From: an uncultured Bacteroidota bacterium
Lineage (GTDB): Bacteria > Bacteroidota > Bacteroidia > Chitinophagales > Chitinophagaceae
NCBI GenBank assembly: GCA_903851465.1
Contig: CAINOI010000032.1
Coordinates: 1-48,768 of the forward strand
Length of the DNA stretch: 48,768 bases
Direction of reading: 5' to 3'
The stretch's first letter is position 1. Each line of letters starts with the position of its first letter. Positions 1 through 8,020 of this stretch are shown piece after piece. The translations under genes and the position numbers were made by a program. The notes beneath the pieces are model-generated. The model had not been told where the DNA came from, searched no databases, and worked only from the letters and a program-made list of their open reading frames with translations.

Positions 1-68
1 ATAAAAAATATTATAAATAATTAAAAATCAATGTTTTATATTAAATTAAAGAGAGATATTAAAAAATA

Positions 69-106
69 ACTAATCAAATTAGTAAAAAAATACTAAATAT
101 TTTAGT
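69..106. promoter_or_regulatory. Two tandem 15-bp palindromes upstream of recA
   Basis: Two near-identical 15-bp inverted repeats, ACTAATCAAATTAGT at 69-83 and ACTAAATATTTTAGT at 92-106, lie with centres 23 bp apart, about two helical turns. The second one covers the place where the -33 element of the recA promoter (box at 125-132) should be. The arrangement is that of a repressor operator. The region is very AT-rich, so chance is a real alternative. I did not find the same motif in front of uvrB or uvrD in this window. Confidence 0.4.
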
Positions 107-124
107 TTATTAACAATTTATCCC

Positions 125-132
125 TATCTTCA
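125..132 (+). promoter_or_regulatory. Putative -7 box of the recA promoter
   Basis: TATCTTCA deviates from the Bacteroidota -7 consensus TAnnTTTG in the last two bases. A start site about 4 bases downstream would leave a leader of roughly 32 nt before the recA ATG. The same variant form (TATCTTCG) precedes uvrD. Confidence 0.4.
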
Positions 133-167
133 CATTCAATTTAAACGAAAACATAAAACGACAAGCT

Positions 168-1181
168 ATGAGTAACGCAGAAAAATTAAAAGCCCTTAAA
201 TTAACAATCGATAAAATCGATAAGGATTATGGTAAAGGAAGTGTAATGATGATGAATGAGCGCAGTCAAGAGCCTCAAGAAGTTATTTCAACTGGTTCTA
301 TCGGATTAGACACTGCGTTAGGAATAGGTGGTTTACCAAAAGGTAGAATTATTGAAATCTATGGACCAGAGTCTTCTGGTAAAACAACTGTTGCAATTCA
401 TGTAATTGCAGAAGCACAAAAGAAGGGTGGAATGTGTGCAATAATAGATGCTGAACATGCTTTTGATAGTGCATATGCAAAACGCTTAGGGGTTGATGTG
501 GATAATCTTTTAGTTTCACAACCAGATTATGGTGAACAAGCTTTAGAAATAGCCGATCGTTTGATTTTATCAGGTGCGATTGATGTTGTTGTAATTGATT
601 CAGTTGCAGCATTGGTTCCAAAAAGTGAATTAGAAGGTGAAATGGGTGATTCTAAAATGGGATTACATGCAAGATTAATGTCTCAGGCATTGAGAAAATT
701 AACGGCAACAATTAATAAAACAGGTACCGTTTGTATTTTTATCAACCAGTTACGTGAAAAAATTGGTGTTATGTTTGGTAATCCAGAAACAACCACTGGA
801 GGAAACGCTTTAAAATTCTATGCTTCAGTAAGATTAGATATTAGAAGAATGGCTCAAATTAAAGACGGAGATGAAGCCATTGGTAATAGAGTAAAAGTAA
901 AAGTGGTTAAAAATAAAGTAGCACCTCCATTTAGGGCTGCAGAATTTGAAATTATTTTTGGAGAAGGAATTAGTAAAATTGGTGAAATTATTGATATGGG
1001 TGTAGAATTAGAAATAATTAATAAAAGCGGAAGCTGGTTTAGTTATGAAGGAAATAAACTAGGCCAAGGGCGCGATTCAGTAAAAACAATTTTACACGAT
1101 AATCCAGAAATGGCCAATGAAATTGAAGCTAAAATTAGAGCTAAAATAGCAGCTAAGGTAGAAGCAGCTGCTGCTCAATAG
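168..1181 (+). CDS. recA: RecA recombinase
   Basis: RecA binds single-stranded DNA, hydrolyses ATP, drives strand exchange in homologous recombination and stimulates LexA-type self-cleavage where such repressors exist. The 337-aa product has the usual length. It has a Walker A motif GPESSGKTT at about residues 66-74, a Walker B segment ending in VVVIDS at about 139-144, and the L2-region motif [18 protein letters not shown]. The C-terminal tail is lysine/alanine-rich rather than strongly acidic. The gene is monocistronic: a strong terminator follows at 1219-1246. Its partner recX is not adjacent but lies about 10 kb away at 11472-11945. Tandem palindromes upstream suggest regulation. Identification is certain. 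Confidence 0.98.
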   Translation: MSNAEKLKALKLTIDKIDKDYGKGSVMMMNERSQEPQEVISTGSIGLDTALGIGGLPKGRIIEIYGPESSGKTTVAIHVIAEAQKKGGMCAIIDAEHAFDSAYAKRLGVDVDNLLVSQPDYGEQALEIADRLILSGAIDVVVIDSVAALVPKSELEGEMGDSKMGLHARLMSQALRKLTATINKTGTVCIFINQLREKIGVMFGNPETTTGGNALKFYASVRLDIRRMAQIKDGDEAIGNRVKVKVVKNKVAPPFRAAEFEIIFGEGISKIGEIIDMGVELEIINKSGSWFSYEGNKLGQGRDSVKTILHDNPEMANEIEAKIRAKIAAKVEAAAAQ

Positions 1182-1218
1182 ACTATATAAATGTGTTTTT
1201 TAAGGTTAGTAGGTAATG

Positions 1219-1246
1219 ACCGCATCATTTGCGATGCGGTTTTTTT
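1219..1246 (+). terminator. Rho-independent terminator of recA
   Basis: A perfect 8-bp stem, ACCGCATC/GATGCGGT, with a six-base loop is followed by seven T (1240-1246). It begins 37 bp after the recA stop codon. An open reading frame starting at 1216 runs through this hairpin, but those codons are best explained as terminator DNA. Confidence 0.9.
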
Positions 1247-1257
1247 ATATTTATATC

Positions 1258-2133
1258 GTGGTGCAATTGCTAAAAATATTAATACAAGCGGGATTATGGC
1301 TATTCTGTAATAAGATACATCTTAAGAATAAACAGCTTTTTAAAACAAAAGGACCACTTTTAATCATAGCAAATCACCCCAATTCTTTTTTAGATGCTTT
1401 GATAATTGGATCTTATTATCAAAGGAGGGTATATTTTTTAGCAAGAGGGGACGCTTTTAAAAAACCAATACATCGCTTTATTTTAGAATCATTAAACATG
1501 ATTCCTGTATATAGGTTAAGAGAAGGAAAGGCGCTTTTACACTTAAATGATTATGCATTTAATAAATCGATTGATTTACTAAGCAAGGGTTATGCTGTAT
1601 TAATATTCATAGAGGGCACTTGTATTAATAGCCACGAATTACAACCCTTTAAAAAAGGCACTGCTAGAATTTTAGAGGGTATTCAAAAATTAAATGTGCA
1701 ACCCAAAATTCATATTGTAGGGATTGCATTTAATCAATTAATGGGTATTGGAAAAACAATCAACTTAATCGTTTCTGAAATGACCAATATCCCCCTGATA
1801 CAAAACAGCAGCGATCGCGTTTTATTTAATAAAATTGTATTTGAACAATTGAAAGGAAATATTTTAGTTCCTACAACCCCCACAAAATTCAACACCAATT
1901 ATTTGTTTTATAAAATACACCTACCATTTTACAACCTAATAAAAAATTTCGTTGCTAAAAAAACCAAGAACACTGTATTTTATGATTCAGTTTTATTTTC
2001 TATGCTTCTTTTTACATATCCCCTTTTTCTAATTTCCTTATTTCTTGTACTTAAATTATTTAATATCCCAACCACTATTATAATCGTTATCTTAGTAGCA
2101 TTACCAATCATAGGGAAAAGGTCCCAAGAATAA
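1258..2133 (+). CDS. Glycerolipid acyltransferase (PlsC/GPAT-like LPLAT family)
   Basis: Predicted membrane-associated acyltransferase that transfers a fatty acyl chain to a glycerophosphate-type acceptor in phospholipid synthesis. The acceptor cannot be told from sequence. The catalytic block is NHPNSFLDA, an H-x5-D form seen in the GPAT/DHAPAT-like branch rather than the H-x4-D of classical PlsC. A second block FIEGT lies about 77 residues further on. The C-terminal 45 residues are strongly hydrophobic (probably two membrane segments). Start choice: an ATG at 1216 exists, but its first codons lie inside the recA terminator. The GTG at 1258 gives an N-terminus MVQLLKILIQ followed by the usual spacing to the catalytic His. 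mgsA follows after 17 bp. Confidence 0.75.
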   Translation: MVQLLKILIQAGLWLFCNKIHLKNKQLFKTKGPLLIIANHPNSFLDALIIGSYYQRRVYFLARGDAFKKPIHRFILESLNMIPVYRLREGKALLHLNDYAFNKSIDLLSKGYAVLIFIEGTCINSHELQPFKKGTARILEGIQKLNVQPKIHIVGIAFNQLMGIGKTINLIVSEMTNIPLIQNSSDRVLFNKIVFEQLKGNILVPTTPTKFNTNYLFYKIHLPFYNLIKNFVAKKTKNTVFYDSVLFSMLLFTYPLFLISLFLVLKLFNIPTTIIIVILVALPIIGKRSQE

Positions 2134-2150
2134 GTATTTAAATTTTTACT

Positions 2151-2603
2151 ATGAAATCCATCAGAAAATTAGAAAAGAGAAAAAAAATTGCACTAATCGC
2201 ACACGACAATAAAAAAAAGGATATTATTGAATGGGCAGTACACAATAAAATAGTTTTATCCAAACACAGCTTAATAGCAACAGGAACAACGGGACGTTTA
2301 ATTGAAGAAGCATTAGACCAACCAGTGGTTAAACTATTAAGTGGTCCACTTGGGGGTGATCAACAAATTGGGGCAATGATTGCAACAGGTGATATTGATA
2401 TGATTTTTTTCTTTTTTGACCCCATGGAAGCTCAACCACATGATAGCGATGTAAAAGCCTTATTAAGACTAGCAGTCGCCTGGAATCTTCCAATGGCTTG
2501 TGATAGAACCACGGCAGATTTTTTAGTTACCTCTCCATTTATGCAAGGAGAATATGAATACGAGCTCCCTAATTATGTCAATTATTTAAATAGGAAAGTA
2601 TAA
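2151..2603 (+). CDS. mgsA: Methylglyoxal synthase
   Basis: Converts dihydroxyacetone phosphate to methylglyoxal and phosphate, a bypass of lower glycolysis that relieves sugar-phosphate accumulation. The 150-aa protein matches the family in length. It contains the phosphate-binding motif GTTG (about 45-48), the SGPLGGDQQ block carrying the catalytic Asp (about residue 70), an N-terminal AHD near 17-19 and the conserved His in PHDSD (about 97). It is 17 bp downstream of the acyltransferase gene on the same strand, so the two may be co-transcribed. A new promoter for uvrB follows it. Identification is strong. Confidence 0.94.
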   Translation: MKSIRKLEKRKKIALIAHDNKKKDIIEWAVHNKIVLSKHSLIATGTTGRLIEEALDQPVVKLLSGPLGGDQQIGAMIATGDIDMIFFFFDPMEAQPHDSDVKALLRLAVAWNLPMACDRTTADFLVTSPFMQGEYEYELPNYVNYLNRKV

Positions 2604-2639
2604 ACCTTCAATTAACGAAACATATTTAAGGTTTGCGCT

Positions 2640-2647
2640 TACCTTTG
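2640..2647 (+). promoter_or_regulatory. -7 promoter box of uvrB (leaderless geometry)
   Basis: TACCTTTG is a perfect match to the Bacteroidota -7 consensus TAnnTTTG. Its last base is 4 bases before the A of the uvrB ATG at 2651, so the expected transcription start coincides with the start codon. This also argues against a TTG start at 2633, which lies upstream of the box. Confidence 0.65.
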
Positions 2648-2650
2648 TTT

Positions 2651-4687
2651 ATGCCTTTTAAACTTCATTCCAACTACACTCCCTCGGGCGACCAGCCAAC
2701 CGCAATCGCGCAACTAACAGAGGGTGTATTAAATGGAGACCCCCAACAAACACTCCTAGGCGTTACAGGCTCTGGTAAAACCTTTACCATAGCAAACCTC
2801 ATTCAGAACATTCAAAGGCCTACACTGGTCCTTACACACAATAAAACACTAGTTGCACAATTGTATGGTGAGTTTAAACAATTCTTTCCCGACAATGCAG
2901 TAGGTTATTTTGTGTCTTATTATGATTACTATCAACCAGAAGCCTATTTGCCCACATCGGGCGTCTATATCGAAAAAGATTTAAGTATTAATGAGGAGCT
3001 TGATAAATTAAGACTTCAGGCAACCGCTCAATTATTAAGTGGGCGAAGAGATATTGTGATTGTGGCGAGTGTGAGTTGTATCTATGGAATGGGCAATCCA
3101 ACAGAATATGAAAACGGAATCATTCGAATTCATCAAGGACAAATTTTATCAAGGCAAGCATTTCTACACGCACTTGTGAATAGTTTATACCACCGATCTG
3201 TTTCCGAGTTTGATCGTGGTGCATTTAGGGTAAATGGGGATACGATAGATATTCGATTGCCTTATGTAGATTATGGATATCGTATTACTTTTTTTGGAGA
3301 CGAAGTTGAAGCCATAGAAAGTATAGAAATTGAAACAGGAAAAAGAATAGAGCCCATGGAGAACGCGGCCATCTTTCCTGCAAACTTATACATGGCGCCA
3401 AAAGAAATGTTACAAGAAATTATTATAGAAATACAGGATGAGTTGCGCGCACAGGTGGCCTATTTTAAAAGTGTGGGAAAACATCAAGAGGCAGCAAGGA
3501 TAAAAGAAAGGGTTGAATACGATATAGAAATGATTAGAGAGTTGGGTTATTGCACCGGCATAGAAAACTATTCAAGGTTTTTTGATCGACGCAAACCGGG
3601 CACGAGGCCATTCTGCTTATTGGATTATTTTCCAAAAGATTTTTTATGTGTGATAGACGAAAGCCATGTAACCATTCCGCAGATATCGGGCATGTATGGA
3701 GGGGATAGAAGTAGAAAAATGAATTTAGTAGAATTTGGTTTTAGACTACCAAGTGCGATTGATAATAGACCACTTAATTTTAATGAATTTGAACAAGTGA
3801 TTGGACAAACCATTTTTGTGAGTGCCACACCTGGAGATTATGAATTAGAAAAAACAGACGGATTAATTGTAGAGCAGGTAGTTCGTCCAACTGGATTATT
3901 AGATCCTCCAATCGAGGTTCGCCCAACTAAAAATCAGATTGATGATTTATTAGATGAAATAGCTATGCAGGTAGAAATGGGTGATCGAGTGTTGGTGACT
4001 ACCTTAACCAAAAAGATGGCAGAGGAGATGGATCGATATTTATCTAAAATCAATATCAAATCAAAATACATTCATAGTGATATAGACGCTTTAGAACGTG
4101 TAGAAATATTGAGAGAACTGAGACTTGGCGTGATTGATGTTTTGGTGGGTGTAAACTTATTAAGAGAGGGCCTTGATCTCCCCGAGGTATCATTGGTCGT
4201 GGTCTTGGATGCAGACAAAGAAGGATTTTTAAGAAATGAAAAATCTTTAACCCAAACATCGGGTCGTGCTGCAAGAAATGTGCGTGGTCGTGTACTATTT
4301 TATGGTGACAAAATCACTATGAGTATGCAACGAACAATTGATGAAACCAATCGTAGAAGAGCAAAACAAATTCAATATAATATCGAACACAACATCACAC
4401 CAACCACTATTGTTAAATCAATAGAACAAGTGATGAAACAAACGGCGGTATTGGATATTAAAGGATTTAGTCAAGACAATATCAATATTCGCACTACCGA
4501 CGAACTCAACATGGTAGCCGATCCAAACAGTCAATACGAAACGATTCCTCAAATGGAAAAAGCGATTATGCAAACCAAAAAGCAAATGGAAAAAATGGCG
4601 AAAGCTTTGGATTTTATGGAAGCCGCAAAATTGCGTGACGAAATGTTTCGAATGGAATTACAATTAGAAAAAATGAAAGCAACTTAA
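2651..4687 (+). CDS. uvrB: Excinuclease ABC subunit B
   Basis: UvrB is the damage-verifying helicase-like subunit of UvrABC nucleotide excision repair. It loads at lesions from UvrA and recruits UvrC. From the ATG at 2651 the protein has 678 aa, normal for the family. Visible features are the Walker A motif GVTGSGKT near residue 40, the beta-hairpin segment YYDYYQPEAY near 90-100, the helicase motif region with DESHVTIPQ, TSGRAARN (motif VI) and a C-terminal UVR domain (KQMEKMAKALDFMEAAKLRD) that contacts UvrC. An in-frame TTG 18 bp upstream would lie inside the promoter box. pnuC follows after 3 bp, so uvrB heads an operon with NAD-salvage genes. Confidence 0.97.
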   Translation: MPFKLHSNYTPSGDQPTAIAQLTEGVLNGDPQQTLLGVTGSGKTFTIANLIQNIQRPTLVLTHNKTLVAQLYGEFKQFFPDNAVGYFVSYYDYYQPEAYLPTSGVYIEKDLSINEELDKLRLQATAQLLSGRRDIVIVASVSCIYGMGNPTEYENGIIRIHQGQILSRQAFLHALVNSLYHRSVSEFDRGAFRVNGDTIDIRLPYVDYGYRITFFGDEVEAIESIEIETGKRIEPMENAAIFPANLYMAPKEMLQEIIIEIQDELRAQVAYFKSVGKHQEAARIKERVEYDIEMIRELGYCTGIENYSRFFDRRKPGTRPFCLLDYFPKDFLCVIDESHVTIPQISGMYGGDRSRKMNLVEFGFRLPSAIDNRPLNFNEFEQVIGQTIFVSATPGDYELEKTDGLIVEQVVRPTGLLDPPIEVRPTKNQIDDLLDEIAMQVEMGDRVLVTTLTKKMAEEMDRYLSKINIKSKYIHSDIDALERVEILRELRLGVIDVLVGVNLLREGLDLPEVSLVVVLDADKEGFLRNEKSLTQTSGRAARNVRGRVLFYGDKITMSMQRTIDETNRRRAKQIQYNIEHNITPTTIVKSIEQVMKQTAVLDIKGFSQDNINIRTTDELNMVADPNSQYETIPQMEKAIMQTKKQMEKMAKALDFMEAAKLRDEMFRMELQLEKMKAT

Positions 4688-4690
4688 TCA

Positions 4691-5314
4691 ATGAATGATT
4701 TTTTTATAGCAGTTTACAATGGCCTGATCAATACAACGAGGATAGAAGCGATTGCGGTAATCATGGGTATTGTTTCGGTTTGGTATAGCCGCAAAGAAAA
4801 CATTTTAGTTTTTCCAACCGGTATTATTAATACCACTTTATATATCTATCTAAGTTATAAAGGACATTTATTAGGAGAGGCAAGTGTGAATTTATATTAT
4901 ACTATCATGAGCATCTATGGCTGGTATTGGTGGTCAAGAAAAAAAGAGGATCAAGTTACCAATGCATTAGAGATTACAAACAGTAATACAAAACTAAGAC
5001 TTCAACAAGTTTTGGTTTTTATGGTTTTTTATGGCATTTTATTTTTTGTATTAGAATTTTTAAAAAACAATTTCGCTCCAGATGCAATCCCTTGGGCAGA
5101 CGCGTTAGCGAGTGCATCTGCTTATACGGCGATGTGGCTGATGGCAAAGAAAAAAGTGGAAAGCTGGATCTGGTGGATTATAACCAACATTACATCGATA
5201 CCACTTTATTTTATCAAGGGGTATGCCTTTACAAGTTTTCAGTTTATTGTATTATTAATTTTAGCCATTTCAGGATGGATTGCATGGAATAAAAAAGCAA
5301 AACCAATCCATTAA
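4691..5314 (+). CDS. pnuC: Nicotinamide riboside transporter PnuC
   Basis: Inner-membrane facilitator for nicotinamide riboside. Trapping occurs by phosphorylation in the cytoplasm. The 207-aa protein is almost entirely hydrophobic, with about seven membrane segments, and has PnuC family features such as the NTTLYIYLSYKGHLLGE region and the tryptophan-rich YGWYWWSRKK segment. The next gene, 14 bp downstream, encodes a ribosylnicotinamide kinase. That supports nicotinamide riboside rather than thiamine (PnuT) as the substrate. No riboswitch is visible because the gene starts 3 bp after uvrB. Substrate is inferred from context. Confidence 0.88.
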   Translation: MNDFFIAVYNGLINTTRIEAIAVIMGIVSVWYSRKENILVFPTGIINTTLYIYLSYKGHLLGEASVNLYYTIMSIYGWYWWSRKKEDQVTNALEITNSNTKLRLQQVLVFMVFYGILFFVLEFLKNNFAPDAIPWADALASASAYTAMWLMAKKKVESWIWWIITNITSIPLYFIKGYAFTSFQFIVLLILAISGWIAWNKKAKPIH

Positions 5315-5328
5315 AAAATCTTTAAGCA

Positions 5329-5895
5329 ATGAAACCAGTTCAAAAAATTGTTGTTTTAGGTCCAGAGTCAACAGGCAAGTCCACACTTTGTGCAGCACTT
5401 GCTGCGCATTACCAAACTATTTGGACACCCGAATATGCAAGACAATATTTATCTGAACACGGTACAAAGTATACCTACGCTGATTTACTAACGATTGCAA
5501 AAGGACAAATTGTACATGAAGAAAAATCTATTGAATTGGTAAATCAAAATTATGCCAACAACAAAGGGTTGCTAATAACGAATAAATTAATTCTTGATAC
5601 AGATATGTATGTGATGAAAGTATGGTGTGAATATGTGTTTAACAATTGTCACCACTATATATTAGAACAAATCAATCAGCGGAGCTACGATCTTTACTTG
5701 CTCTGTGATGTAGACCTACCATGGACTTCAGATGAAATGCGTGAATATCCAGACGATGGACCAAGGATCGAACTATTTACAATCTATAAAGAGCTATTGA
5801 TTAATCAAAAAACACCATGGGGTATTGTGTCAGGAACCGGCGAACAGCGAACTAGCAATGCAATCCAATTGATTGACCAGTTTTTAACGAAATAA
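5329..5895 (+). CDS. Ribosylnicotinamide kinase (NadR C-terminal domain-like ATPase)
   Basis: Predicted to phosphorylate nicotinamide riboside to NMN for NAD synthesis. The 188-aa protein corresponds to the kinase domain of NadR standing alone: there is no N-terminal nucleotidyltransferase or DNA-binding domain. It has a P-loop GPESTGKST at residues 11-19, followed by the characteristic TPEYARQYL segment, DTDMYVMKVW and the lid-like region DEMREYPDDGPR. It is the last gene of uvrB-pnuC-nrk, and its pairing with pnuC gives an uptake-and-trap module. A convergent gene (mtgA) follows. A separate NMN adenylyltransferase must exist elsewhere. Confidence 0.85.
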   Translation: MKPVQKIVVLGPESTGKSTLCAALAAHYQTIWTPEYARQYLSEHGTKYTYADLLTIAKGQIVHEEKSIELVNQNYANNKGLLITNKLILDTDMYVMKVWCEYVFNNCHHYILEQINQRSYDLYLLCDVDLPWTSDEMREYPDDGPRIELFTIYKELLINQKTPWGIVSGTGEQRTSNAIQLIDQFLTK

Positions 5896-5926
5896 TAAAT
5901 TGCAAGATTAATTCACAGCGGGCTAG

Positions 5927-5985
5927 GGTTTATACACAATACCTAGTTTTAATTTTAAAATTGTGCATGAACAAGTGGATAAACC
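5927..5985. repeat. Imperfect 11-bp inverted repeat between convergent nrk and mtgA
   Basis: GGTTTATACAC (5927-5937) and GTGGATAAACC (5975-5985) pair with one mismatch across a 37-bp AT-rich spacer, which itself contains CACAAT...ATTGTG. It lies between two convergent stop codons and could act as a weak bidirectional transcription stop. No clean T-tract follows, so this is tentative. Confidence 0.3.
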
Positions 5986-5988
5986 AGG

Positions 5989-6696
5989 CTATTTTTTTCT
6001 AATTAAATCTCTAACATCCTCATCCCCTTCTAAATTGTTCATTTCTCTTAGTATTTGTGGATAACGCCATGCAATTCTTTTTGTCATGGGACGGACTGTG
6101 AATTTCTTGGGATTAGGAAGCCCTGCAATAATCATTGCAGCTTCTGCACGCGTGAGTTTTTTTGCTGACTTTTTAAAATAATATTGGGCAGCCGCCTCAA
6201 CACCGAAACAACCAGGACCCGTTTCAATTACATTTAAGTACATTTCTAATATTCTTTGCTTCCCCCAAATCAGTTCAATTAAAAAAGTAAAATAAAATTC
6301 AGGTAGCTTTCGAATGTATTTATCGTATTGCCCACCCTGCCACAAGAATACATTTTTTGCAACCTGCTGCGTAATCGTACTAGCCCCACCTCCGAGTGGA
6401 ATTCTAGATTTCTTTTTTTTCTTTTTTGTTTTGAAACTTCTTTCCATGGCCTCCCAGTCTACACCAATATGATTGGGGAAAGCCTGATCCTCACTAGCTA
6501 TAGCGGCTAATTTAATATTGTAAGAAAGATCCTCCCATGCAACATAGTCTCTCTTTAAACCCAAGCCAAATGCATTGGTGAATTGTGTAATAGTAATGGG
6601 TGGAAATACAAAAAGCAATAAAATTACATAGAGTAATGAACTAATAAACAAATACCCAATGATGCGCTTTATTTTTTTTATCAAAATGTATATCAA
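5989..6696 (-). CDS. mtgA: Monofunctional peptidoglycan glycosyltransferase (GT51)
   Basis: Polymerises lipid II into glycan strands at the outer face of the inner membrane. The 235-aa protein has one N-terminal membrane anchor (about residues 11-33) and a single GT51 domain without a transpeptidase domain. It shows the catalytic-Glu motif SEDQAFPNHIG (about 68-78), GASTITQQVAKN (104-115) and RILEMYLNVIETG (about 148-160). A run of six lysines (about 91-96) sits just before the GASTITQQ motif. The only possible starts are TTG codons (6696 or 6684), because an in-frame stop TAA directly precedes the TTG at 6696. An unknown secreted protein gene lies 39 bp upstream. Confidence 0.93.
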   Translation of the reverse strand: MIYILIKKIKRIIGYLFISSLLYVILLLFVFPPITITQFTNAFGLGLKRDYVAWEDLSYNIKLAAIASEDQAFPNHIGVDWEAMERSFKTKKKKKKSRIPLGGGASTITQQVAKNVFLWQGGQYDKYIRKLPEFYFTFLIELIWGKQRILEMYLNVIETGPGCFGVEAAAQYYFKKSAKKLTRAEAAMIIAGLPNPKKFTVRPMTKRIAWRYPQILREMNNLEGDEDVRDLIRKK

Positions 6697-6735
6697 TTAT
6701 GGTGAAAGCAATTCCTTTATAAATAAGCTCAAAGC

Positions 6736-7293
6736 TTATAAAATTTCTACACTAAATCTTTTACCTATTGGTCTGTAGGGTGGATTTTTTTTAGCCATCC
6801 AGCTACCAATAAAATAAGAAACAATGCCGCCCGCAATAGAGGGTATATTTTTTGAACCAAACACGGCTTCTTTATTGATAATAGAATTGGTGATGTTCAA
6901 TCCACTATATAAAACGCCACCAACCTTTAAAAATGTACCATTTGTAAAAACGCTTTGGTAACGACCTTTGTCTTTTGCAAATGCACGAATTTCGTTGATG
7001 TGTAATGTGATAGGTCCCAACCTTAAAGTGTCTTGGCCATATGTGCCATAAGCTGTCATGATTGTTTGAAGTGTATATTGTTTCACTTGAATTGAGTCTT
7101 TTTTGACCCATTGAATTTGCCCAGTAATCCACTGCCGATTGCTAAATTCAAATTCAATGTAGTTGTCTTTTGTAAAAGACTTGATTGTCACACCTTTGTC
7201 TTTTAAGACAAGCACATTTCCCGATTGTGCCGTAATTAAATTTGACTTAACCAATAGGCACATACAAAACAAGAAGAGGGTCATTTTTTTCAC
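6736..7293 (-). CDS. Secreted protein of unknown function
   Basis: I do not recognise this family. The 185-aa product begins with a clear signal peptide (about residues 1-22, ending ...NLITAQ), so it should be exported to the periplasm or outer membrane. The middle (about 24-130) alternates polar and hydrophobic residues, suggesting beta structure. A glycine-containing hydrophobic stretch (IPSIAGGIVSYFIGSWM) near residues 149-165 might be a membrane hairpin. It starts at GTG (7293); an ATG three codons further in is an alternative. It precedes mtgA by 39 bp on the same strand, which hints at an envelope role, but that is only context. Confidence 0.7.
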   Translation of the reverse strand: MKKMTLFLFCMCLLVKSNLITAQSGNVLVLKDKGVTIKSFTKDNYIEFEFSNRQWITGQIQWVKKDSIQVKQYTLQTIMTAYGTYGQDTLRLGPITLHINEIRAFAKDKGRYQSVFTNGTFLKVGGVLYSGLNITNSIINKEAVFGSKNIPSIAGGIVSYFIGSWMAKKNPPYRPIGKRFSVEIL

Positions 7294-7369
7294 AAGAGCA
7301 AATTACAATAAAGCCAACTAAAAAGCACCAAAATAACTTAAATGTTTGTGAAAGAAATAGCAGCTAGAT

Positions 7370-8020
7370 CTAGTAGATCAAAATGGCACTATACAAAAGC
7401 ACTGCGCTGAAGATTAAAATAATCATCCCAGAAACCCGATTGATCCAAAGTAGATTTTTTTCCGTCAACCTTGGTCTTAACTTTCCTGCTAAAAATACTT
7501 TGATTAAATCAGATAATAACACAAATCCAAGACAGGTTCCAAAAACAACAAGTTTATATTGAATTGGATTGGTTGTATCGTCTGCACTCGTATTAATAGC
7601 CGCTGTCCAAGCAAACCAAAATAAAAATACACTAGGGTTAAGTGTGTTCATTAAGAATCCAGAAAAATAAGATGAGACAAGGTTTTTGATACTCATATTT
7701 TTATTGACCCCGTCCATTCCCATATTTTCTAATCTCAGTTTTTTAAAAAATAAAGTGTACAAACCCATCAACAACAAAAATCCCGCACCTGCTAATGCAA
7801 TGGTTGCTTTGTGGTTGAGTACAATATTAAATAAGGAAGTAAAAAAATTACAAATAAAAAGTAAAGCAAGATCACTGCTAGAAACCCCTGCTACAAAAGC
7901 ATAGCCAGATCGTTTGCCATTGGTAAGACTTTGTTTGATTATCGCGAATATAACAGGACCAATGGAAATGCTCAAAATAAAACCTAACAATAAACCTTTA
8001 AAAATTGGCTCAATTAACAT
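7370..8020 (-). CDS. LysE/RhtB-family amino-acid exporter-like protein
   Basis: Inner-membrane protein of the LysE superfamily, which exports amino acids or small amide-containing compounds. The 216-aa protein has about six hydrophobic segments and the family signature near the N-terminus: GFILSISIGPVIFAIIKQSL. Its ATG lies inside the end of the upstream GH3 gene (ATGTTAA overlap, 8014-8020), so the two are probably translationally coupled. A substrate made or consumed by the GH3 protein is therefore a reasonable hypothesis. The actual substrate is unknown. Confidence 0.82.
   Translation of the reverse strand: MLIEPIFKGLLLGFILSISIGPVIFAIIKQSLTNGKRSGYAFVAGVSSSDLALLFICNFFTSLFNIVLNHKATIALAGAGFLLLMGLYTLFFKKLRLENMGMDGVNKNMSIKNLVSSYFSGFLMNTLNPSVFLFWFAWTAAINTSADDTTNPIQYKLVVFGTCLGFVLLSDLIKVFLAGKLRPRLTEKNLLWINRVSGMIILIFSAVLLYSAILIY

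Noticed and set aside
349..621. 90-codon open frame antisense to recA
   Set aside because: Fully inside recA on the other strand, low-complexity His/Leu-rich product, no promoter or start context.
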